Source: CAZJGG01 sp964545475 (GTDB lineage: Bacteria > Bacillota > Clostridia > Lachnospirales > JAISER01). From it: a stretch of DNA of 35,451 bases. The DNA lies in assembly GCA_964545475.1 (NCBI GenBank), contig CAZJGG010000029.1, positions 1-35,451 on the forward strand, written 5' to 3'. Of this stretch, positions 31,855 through 35,451 are shown piece after piece (within the stretch, counting starts at the first letter, position 1; each line of letters opens with the position of its first letter). The translations under genes and the position numbers were made by a program. Below the pieces are notes generated by a model. It was not told the DNA's origin. It made no database searches and worked only from the letters and a program-made list of their open reading frames with translations.

Positions 31855-34254
31855 ATGGGACAGATTAAAGAATTAGGATACAAAGAGCTAAAAAGCTATA
31901 TATCTTCCAAAGATTTAGGATTTTTAACAACTAAAGAAATTTCTTACAGTGATACGATTATTGGGCAATCCCGGGGCGCAAAGGCGCTATCCTTCGGGCT
32001 TACAATAAAATCCAAGGGTTACAACGTTTATGTAAGCGGTTTGCCGGGAACAGGAAAAACAACATTTTCAGAATATTTTGCTAAAGAAATTGCTAAAAAA
32101 GAAAATACTCCCCCCGATTTATGTTATATATACAATTTTAAAGACCCAAAAACCCCAAAAACTCTTGTTTTACCGGCCGGAACAGGTAAAGCCTTAAAAC
32201 AGGACATGGAAGAGCTTATTGAAAAATTACAAGATGAGCTTCCAAAAGCTTTTGGGGCAAAAGATTTTGAAAATAAAAAGTCCGATATAGTTAAAATTTA
32301 TCAAACTAAGCGGGACGATATTATTAAAGATATGACCGAAGAGGCAAAGGAGCAAAACTTTGACGTTAAAACCACAAATTCGGGCATTTATTTTATGCCT
32401 GTCATTAACGGAGAAGTTATTTCTGAAGAAGAATATGACAGCCTGCCTCAAACTGAAAAAGAAAATATTTCTGTGCAATCAGATGCTATCCACAAGCTTG
32501 CCCAACAGGTTATGCGGGAAATAAAAGAATTTGAAAAGCAAACAAGGCGTGAAGTTGAAGATTTAGAATATTCCATCGGTCTTTTTACTGTTGGCAGGCA
32601 AATTTCAGTTTTGTTGGAAAAATATCAGGATTTGCAAAATGTAATTAGTTTTTTACTAGAAGTTAAAGAGGACATATTAGAAAACCTTGAGGATTTTCTT
32701 GAAGTTGAATCGGAAGAGGAAGAGCAGATTCAATCCATTTTACCTTGGGTTTCTAAAAAAACTGCAGATGAAAGCTTTGTAAAATATTATATTAATCTTA
32801 TAACCGATAACTCTGAGCAGCAGGGCGCACCTGTCATTGTTGACTATAACCCCACATATTCAAACTTAATTGGTGAAATTGAATTTGACAATGAATACGG
32901 CAATTTGACAACGGATTTTATGAAAATTAAATCCGGGCTTTTGCATAAAGCAAACGGCGGATATTTGGTTTTACAAGCCCATGACGTTTTTTCCAACGTT
33001 CATAGCTGGGAAACTATAAGAAGAGTGCTTTTAACAAGGGAAATTGTTATAGAACCTCTTAGAGAATATACAACGGGTTACGCTGTTTCCAGCATAAAGC
33101 CTGAGCCTATGTCCGTTGATGTTAAAGTTATTTTAGTGGGTTCAAGTTTTTATTACGAAGTTTTATATGAGTATGATGAAGAGTTTCAAAAACTGTTTAA
33201 AATCTGCGCTGATTTTGATTATGAAATGGATTTTAACAGCGAAAATATGATAGATTTAGTCAGGTTTATTAAAAAGACCATAGAAAAAGAACAGCTTTTG
33301 GATTTTACATGGGAGGGTGTTGTAAGTGTTGTGGAATATTCATGCCGCATGGCTGAAAGCCAGAAAAAGCTTACAACTCGGTTTAACAGAATTGTTGAAA
33401 TATTAATTGAGGCAAACGCTTGGGCAAAAGTGGATAAAGCCGAAATAGTTGATAAACGAAACGTTACAAAGGCGGTTGAAGAAAGGGAAAACCGCTTTAA
33501 GCTTTATGAAGATAAGCTTAACCAAATGCTTTTAGAAGATTTTATTATGATTGATACTCACGGTGGAAAAGTTGGTCAAATTAATGGGCTTGCCGTAATT
33601 GACATGGAAGAATACGCTTTTGCAAAACCATCAAGAATAACCGCCACAACCTATATTGGTAAATCCGGAGTAATAAATATTGAGCAGGAAGCCGAAATGA
33701 GCGGTGCAATACACGTTAAAGGCATGGAGGTTATTTCTGGTTATTTGGGGCAAACATACGCACAGGACTTTCCGTTGTCCGTTTCATGCCGTGTTTGCTT
33801 TGAGCAAAACTATGCCGGAATAGACGGCGACAGCGCCTCCAGCACAGAGCTTTACGCAATTTTATCGAGCCTTGCAGACCTGCCTATAAATCAGGAATTT
33901 GCGGTTACGGGAAGCATTAATCAAAGAGGGGAAATTCAGCCTATTGGTGGTGTTACCTATAAAATTGAGGGTTTCTTTGACTTATGCCAAAAAAGAGGGC
34001 TTACAGGCAATCAAGGGGTAATTATTCCTATTCAAAATATTAAGGATTTAATGCTTAAAGATGATGTAGTGGAAGCGGTTAAAGAAGGGTTATTTCACAT
34101 TTACCCAATAAAAACAGTTGACGAGGGAATTGAAATTTTAACCGGATTTTGCGCAGGAGAAAAAAACGAAAAAGGCAAATACCCGGAGGATAGCGTTCAC
34201 GGACGTGTATTTAAAAAATTAAAAACTTACTATAAAAAATCTATGGCTGAATAA
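31855..34254 (+). CDS. Lon-like AAA+ protease (LonH/YcbZ-type, S16)
   Basis: The 799-residue protein has an AAA module with Walker A GLPGTGKT (62-69), a long inserted coiled-coil region (about 120-290), the second AAA part and a C-terminal Lon S16 protease domain. The Ser-Lys dyad is S660 in GDSASS and K703 in VTYKIEGF; their 43-residue spacing equals that of E. coli Lon. Unlike housekeeping Lon it has no LAN substrate domain, matching the AAA_32/YcbZ class whose substrates are unknown. An ATG with GGGGTG upstream follows rimI by 14 bp. A foldback element with terminator properties follows. Confidence 0.9.
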   Translation: MGQIKELGYKELKSYISSKDLGFLTTKEISYSDTIIGQSRGAKALSFGLTIKSKGYNVYVSGLPGTGKTTFSEYFAKEIAKKENTPPDLCYIYNFKDPKTPKTLVLPAGTGKALKQDMEELIEKLQDELPKAFGAKDFENKKSDIVKIYQTKRDDIIKDMTEEAKEQNFDVKTTNSGIYFMPVINGEVISEEEYDSLPQTEKENISVQSDAIHKLAQQVMREIKEFEKQTRREVEDLEYSIGLFTVGRQISVLLEKYQDLQNVISFLLEVKEDILENLEDFLEVESEEEEQIQSILPWVSKKTADESFVKYYINLITDNSEQQGAPVIVDYNPTYSNLIGEIEFDNEYGNLTTDFMKIKSGLLHKANGGYLVLQAHDVFSNVHSWETIRRVLLTREIVIEPLREYTTGYAVSSIKPEPMSVDVKVILVGSSFYYEVLYEYDEEFQKLFKICADFDYEMDFNSENMIDLVRFIKKTIEKEQLLDFTWEGVVSVVEYSCRMAESQKKLTTRFNRIVEILIEANAWAKVDKAEIVDKRNVTKAVEERENRFKLYEDKLNQMLLEDFIMIDTHGGKVGQINGLAVIDMEEYAFAKPSRITATTYIGKSGVINIEQEAEMSGAIHVKGMEVISGYLGQTYAQDFPLSVSCRVCFEQNYAGIDGDSASSTELYAILSSLADLPINQEFAVTGSINQRGEIQPIGGVTYKIEGFFDLCQKRGLTGNQGVIIPIQNIKDLMLKDDVVEAVKEGLFHIYPIKTVDEGIEILTGFCAGEKNEKGKYPEDSVHGRVFKKLKTYYKKSMAE

Positions 34255-34260
34255 CCCATA

Positions 34261-34465
34261 AAAAAAAGTGAGTTCGGCGGTGTCGAACTCAGAATCTGTG
34301 TTCAGTAAGCTGCTAACCGCTTTTGAAGCGATTTTCCGCCCTTCTTTGTTGCGACGGCTCTTTATAATTAACTTATTATGCATTCGCCGCCGTGTCGCAA
34401 AGGGCGAAAAATCGCTGTTTCAAAATCGGTCAGCCCATTACTGAACACAGGTTCTCACTTTTTTT
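34261..34465. terminator. Foldback-derived bidirectional terminator
   Basis: AAAAAAAGTGAG (34261-34272) and CTCACTTTTTTT (34454-34465) frame the foldback element and can close one large stem with A/T tracts outside. A local hairpin GAGTTCG-N7-CGAACTC (34270-34290) adds to it. It lies between the convergent Lon-like and truA genes, so probably ends both. Confidence 0.6.
34292..34454. repeat. Foldback element, second copy of the family
   Basis: GAATCTGTGTTCAG at the left and CTGAACACAGGTTC at the right are near-perfect inverted ends, and the inverted match continues imperfectly for about 65 bp on each side (TTTTGAA, GCGATTTT, CGCCCTT, GCGAC). TCA flanks both ends, a possible 3-bp target duplication. 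No coding sequence. The right end and inner blocks (TTTGAAA, GCGAAAAATCGCTGTTTCAAA) match those at 9155-9570 and 35247-35360. Confidence 0.9.
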
Positions 34466-34468
34466 AGC

Positions 34469-35206
34469 CTAATACAAAACATCTTTCAAAAATAATCCAT
34501 GAGGTGGTACTGTAAACCCTGCTTTTGTCCTGTCTTTGCTTTCAAATATTTCACTTATCTGGCTAATTTGCATTTTGCCAAGCCCAATTTCTATAAGAGT
34601 ACCTGTAATAATACGTACCATGTTGTACAAAAATGAATCTCCATGATAAAGAATTTCTAACAGCCCGTTATTCACTGTTAATTCAATTGAATAAATTGTT
34701 TTTACTGTGGATTTTTTTGTGCGCTTATCTGAGGTAAAGCCCTTAAAATCATATGTGCCAATAAAGCATTCAGCCGCTTTTTTCATTTTTTCTATATCCA
34801 ATTTTTCAGATATGTGGTACGAGTATTTTCTTTCAAAAACGTTAATGTCCTCTTTGGTCCATATTCTGTAAAGATATTTTTTGCTTTCTGCATTGTATCT
34901 GGAGTGGAAACGAGGGTCAACCGCTTCAATTTTTTTTACACAAATATCCTTTTCAAGTTTTTCATTTATGGTTTTCTTTAATACTTCAAGGGGCAACTTT
35001 GTGTTTGTTTGGAAGTTTGCAACTTGATTATATGCATGAACGCCAGCATCCGTTCTGCCAGAACCAATTAGTTGTATTTCCTCTTCACATATAGACGATA
35101 AAATGTCGGTCAATTTGCCTTGAATTGTATTTTGGGTGTTTATTTGCTTTTGCCAGCCGTTGTATCTTGTGCCGTCATATTCTATTACTAGTTTAATATT
35201 TTTCAT
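34469..35206 (-). CDS. truA: tRNA pseudouridine(38-40) synthase
   Basis: TruA converts uridines 38-40 of the tRNA anticodon arm to pseudouridine. The 245-residue protein has KLVIEYDGTRYNGWQ, the catalytic Asp53 in GSGRTDAGVHA, and HHGDSF-like YHGDSFLYNMVRIITGTLIEIG. The start at 35206 (MKNIK) has GAAAGG upstream; the longer frame to 35260 would run into the foldback repeat and was rejected. It stands alone on the minus strand between two foldback elements, so its promoter lies in or beyond the element at 35247. Confidence 0.95.
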   Translation of the reverse strand: MKNIKLVIEYDGTRYNGWQKQINTQNTIQGKLTDILSSICEEEIQLIGSGRTDAGVHAYNQVANFQTNTKLPLEVLKKTINEKLEKDICVKKIEAVDPRFHSRYNAESKKYLYRIWTKEDINVFERKYSYHISEKLDIEKMKKAAECFIGTYDFKGFTSDKRTKKSTVKTIYSIELTVNNGLLEILYHGDSFLYNMVRIITGTLIEIGLGKMQISQISEIFESKDRTKAGFTVPPHGLFLKDVLY

Positions 35207-35246
35207 AATTTGCCTTTCTATTCTTATATTTAGAGCTTGTCCCTTA

Positions 35247-35360
35247 GAGCCTGTGTTCAATAAGGTGTCGCCCGACTTTGAAAGCGATTATTATGCATTC
35301 CCTGAGAATTGCGAAAAATTGCTATTCAAATTCGGACAACCCATTATTGAACACTGGTTC
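35247..35360. repeat. Foldback element, third and shortest copy
   Basis: GAGCCTGTGTTCAATAA at the left is mirrored at the right by TTATTGAACACTGGTTC, and pairing extends imperfectly inward (TTTGAA, GCGATT, CTGAG). Outside are TTA and TAA. Just upstream, TTAGAGCTTGT (35230-35240) repeats the element's own left end (TTAGAGCCTGT). It lies 40 bp upstream of the truA start and must sit in its leader or promoter region. Confidence 0.9.
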
Positions 35361-35378
35361 TAATTAACTTAACGTGAG

Positions 35379-35439
35379 TTCGACGAAGTCGAAAAACCGC
35401 TTTAGCGGCTTAATTGCGGAGCAATTCTCATGTTATGAG
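35379..35439. repeat. Row of four short perfect hairpins
   Basis: Four head-to-tail palindromes with tiny loops: TTCGAC-GAA-GTCGAA (35379-35393), CCGC-TTTA-GCGG (35397-35408), AATTGC-GGA-GCAATT (35412-35426) and CTCAT-GTT-ATGAG (35427-35439). On the minus strand the second is followed by TTTTT and could end a transcript coming from the right. The array may continue past the window edge (CGACAATTTACG at the end). Confidence 0.8.
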
Positions 35440-35451
35440 CGACAATTTACG

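Noticed and set aside
35207..35260. Longer truA start
   Set aside because: The extra 18 codons read out of the foldback element and lack a ribosome site; GAAAGG marks the start at 35206.

Overview
The window is AT-rich chromosomal DNA from a motile Gram-positive anaerobe of the Clostridia, most likely Lachnospirales-like. The main support is gene order. mbl is followed by two flagellar rod genes, as in Bacillus. An flhA-flhF-flhG-PilZ-cheC-cheD-sigma28-fapA block is arranged as in clostridial fla/che operons. A Sua5/YwlE/RpiB/Upp/TagO run resembles the Bacillus ywl region. I find 39 intact protein genes and one decayed gene. There is no rRNA, tRNA, CRISPR array, phage or transposase gene.

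Layout. 1-353: tandem 131-bp repeats, each carrying a foldback hairpin. 449-1777: a D,D-carboxypeptidase, separated by a bidirectional terminator from a minus-strand run of eight genes (8131 back to 1831). That run encodes an LCP-family protein, a Usp protein, a SEC-C protein, Sua5/YwlC, a YwlE-RpiB fusion, Upp, TagO and an M50 protease. 8317-9156: type II pantothenate kinase, flanked by related copies of a foldback repeat. 9727-13991: mbl, two rod proteins, a FlgJ-like rod-binding protein and metK. 14088-25529: the flagellar/chemotaxis block, interrupted by one minus-strand membrane protein with an FMN-binding-like domain. It ends in small, little-studied membrane proteins. 25533-27232: a DNA glycosylase, a broken DUF4865 gene and a LUD-domain protein. 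27359-34254: KtrB/KtrA potassium uptake, an RNA methyltransferase, tsaE-tsaB-rimI and a Lon-like protease. 34469-35206: truA on the minus strand, lying between two foldback repeats, followed by a row of short hairpins at the right edge.

The genes fall into a few themes. One is wall and shape: D,D-carboxypeptidase, TagO, LCP and Mbl. Another is flagellar assembly and its control: FlhA export gate, FlhF/FlhG placement and number, sigma-28, PilZ c-di-GMP response and CheC/CheD adaptation. A third is t6A tRNA modification, with Sua5 in one operon and TsaE/TsaB in another. RNA modification and potassium uptake make up the rest.

I do not see a wholly new defence or mobile system. The less ordinary items are the YwlE-RpiB fusion, a family of transposase-less foldback elements (one nested form surrounds coaW), a row of tiny hairpins at the right end, a set of under-described envelope proteins tied to the fla operon, and probable active-site changes in CheC and the PilZ protein.
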